From IMG/VR virus record IMGVR_UViG_3300009103_000195, positions 1 through 20,112 of that record: a stretch of 20,112 nucleotides of DNA. The stretch is one strand, 5' to 3'. Positions within the stretch are counted from its first letter, which is position 1. The number at the start of each line of letters is the position of its first letter. Both the position numbers and the translations under genes were made by a program. This document shows positions 19,656 to 20,112 of this stretch, piece by piece. The DNA comes from a virus. A model generated the notes under the pieces. It was not told the DNA's origin, did no database searches, and saw only the letters and a program-made list of their open reading frames with translations.

Positions 19656-20112
19656 AGTATTGGTTGCCTGTGAATACTCAGGCACGGTTAGAGACGCCTT
19701 TACTGCTTTAGGACATCACGCCGTATCCTGTGATCTGCTTCCTACAGATAACCCAGGGCTCCACTATCAAGGCGACGTATTTGATATAATTGAAGAAGGA
19801 TGGGACTTAATGATTGCTCACCCTCCTTGTACATATCTGTGTAATAGCGGAGTCTCTTGGCTTCATAGACAAGAAGGTAGATTTGAAAAAATGATAGACG
19901 GAGCCACTTTTATGCGTCGTTTAATGGACGCGCCTATTCCTATGATAGCGGTAGAGAATCCGATTATGCACAAATACGCTAAAGAGATTATAGGTAGAGG
20001 ACAAGATCAAATTGTTCATCCCTACATGTTTGGTCATAAAGAACAGAAAGCTACGTGCCTATGGCTAAAAGGGTTGAAGAAATTGGAAGAAACTGATAAT
20101 GTTAAAGAAGAA
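19639..20112 (+). CDS. DNA cytosine methyltransferase-like protein (3' end cut)
   Basis: ATG 19639 has AAGGAG 6 nt upstream; 158 codons are visible before the window ends. It begins with a Rossmann-type motif, LRVLVACEYSGTVRDAF (residues 5-21), with ACEYSGT in place of the classic FxGxG of C5 methyltransferases. It carries HPPCTYL (61-67) with a possible catalytic Cys64 and AVENP (104-108), an ENV-like motif. The remainder (PYMFGHKEQKATCLWLKGL) matches a phage protein family usually annotated as a cytosine methyltransferase or of unknown function. It could protect phage DNA from restriction or modify bases. The target-recognition region, if any, lies outside. Confidence 0.78.
   Translation, partial: MTKKLRVLVACEYSGTVRDAFTALGHHAVSCDLLPTDNPGLHYQGDVFDIIEEGWDLMIAHPPCTYLCNSGVSWLHRQEGRFEKMIDGATFMRRLMDAPIPMIAVENPIMHKYAKEIIGRGQDQIVHPYMFGHKEQKATCLWLKGLKKLEETDNVKEE

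Overview
The window is part of the genome of a tailed double-stranded DNA phage (Caudoviricetes), either free or integrated; there is no integrase, tRNA or host gene to decide which. The DNA is AT-rich. Almost every gene has a clear Shine-Dalgarno (SD) sequence of the GGAGG type, and the promoters look like sigma-70 promoters. An exported protease and a small lipoprotein suggest a Gram-negative host. A PhaR-like DNA-binding domain fits a PHA-storing proteobacterium or bdellovibrio-like host, but that is only a guess.

Positions 1-14230, minus strand: the late head module, read right to left. The order is HExxH metalloprotein, small unknown protein, terminase small-subunit candidate, exported trypsin-like protease, large terminase, one-TM protein, portal (690 aa), scaffold (389 aa), major capsid protein (409 aa), terminator. 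It continues with a run of beta-rich virion or fibre proteins built from shared modules: a 'GDGT...INADG' motif, a 57-aa tandem repeat, a similar C-terminal beta domain, and a C1q-like fibre. Embedded in the fibre genes is a YkgJ-type cysteine-cluster protein, an accessory gene. Protein lengths and the order portal-scaffold-coat without an adjacent prohead protease resemble P22-type heads.

Positions 14228-15245: a control region. It has about 450 nt of non-coding DNA with four inverted repeats, one of them a terminator. Next come three overlapping small minus-strand genes driven by a near-consensus promoter (TTGACA-N17-TATACT), and then divergent promoter candidates facing right.

Positions 15246-20112, mostly plus strand: small, tightly packed, often overlapping genes of early type. 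The first cluster (15246-16830) holds two small soluble proteins, a 26-aa membrane peptide and a 43-aa lipoprotein that a longest-ORF view hides. It continues with an unusual Arg/Ser-Gly/Ser-Trp/Ser repeat peptide made from 17 hexamers, a Cys-cluster/AT-hook protein and a PhaR-like DNA-binding protein. A single minus-strand gene (RusA-like resolvase, 16810-17274) has its own promoter with a palindrome over the -10 and a hairpin over its SD. After a 280-nt repeat-bearing gap the second cluster (17621-20112) encodes a phage ABA-sandwich protein, several unknown small proteins, and at the right edge a cytosine-methyltransferase-like protein cut off by the window. Two copies of a hairpin element separate the first genes of that cluster.

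The most unusual parts are the hexamer-encoded RS-type peptide flanked by a duplicated translation start, the neighbouring membrane peptide and lipoprotein, the exported protease between the terminase genes, the YkgJ-like gene, and the phage copy of a PhaR-like domain.
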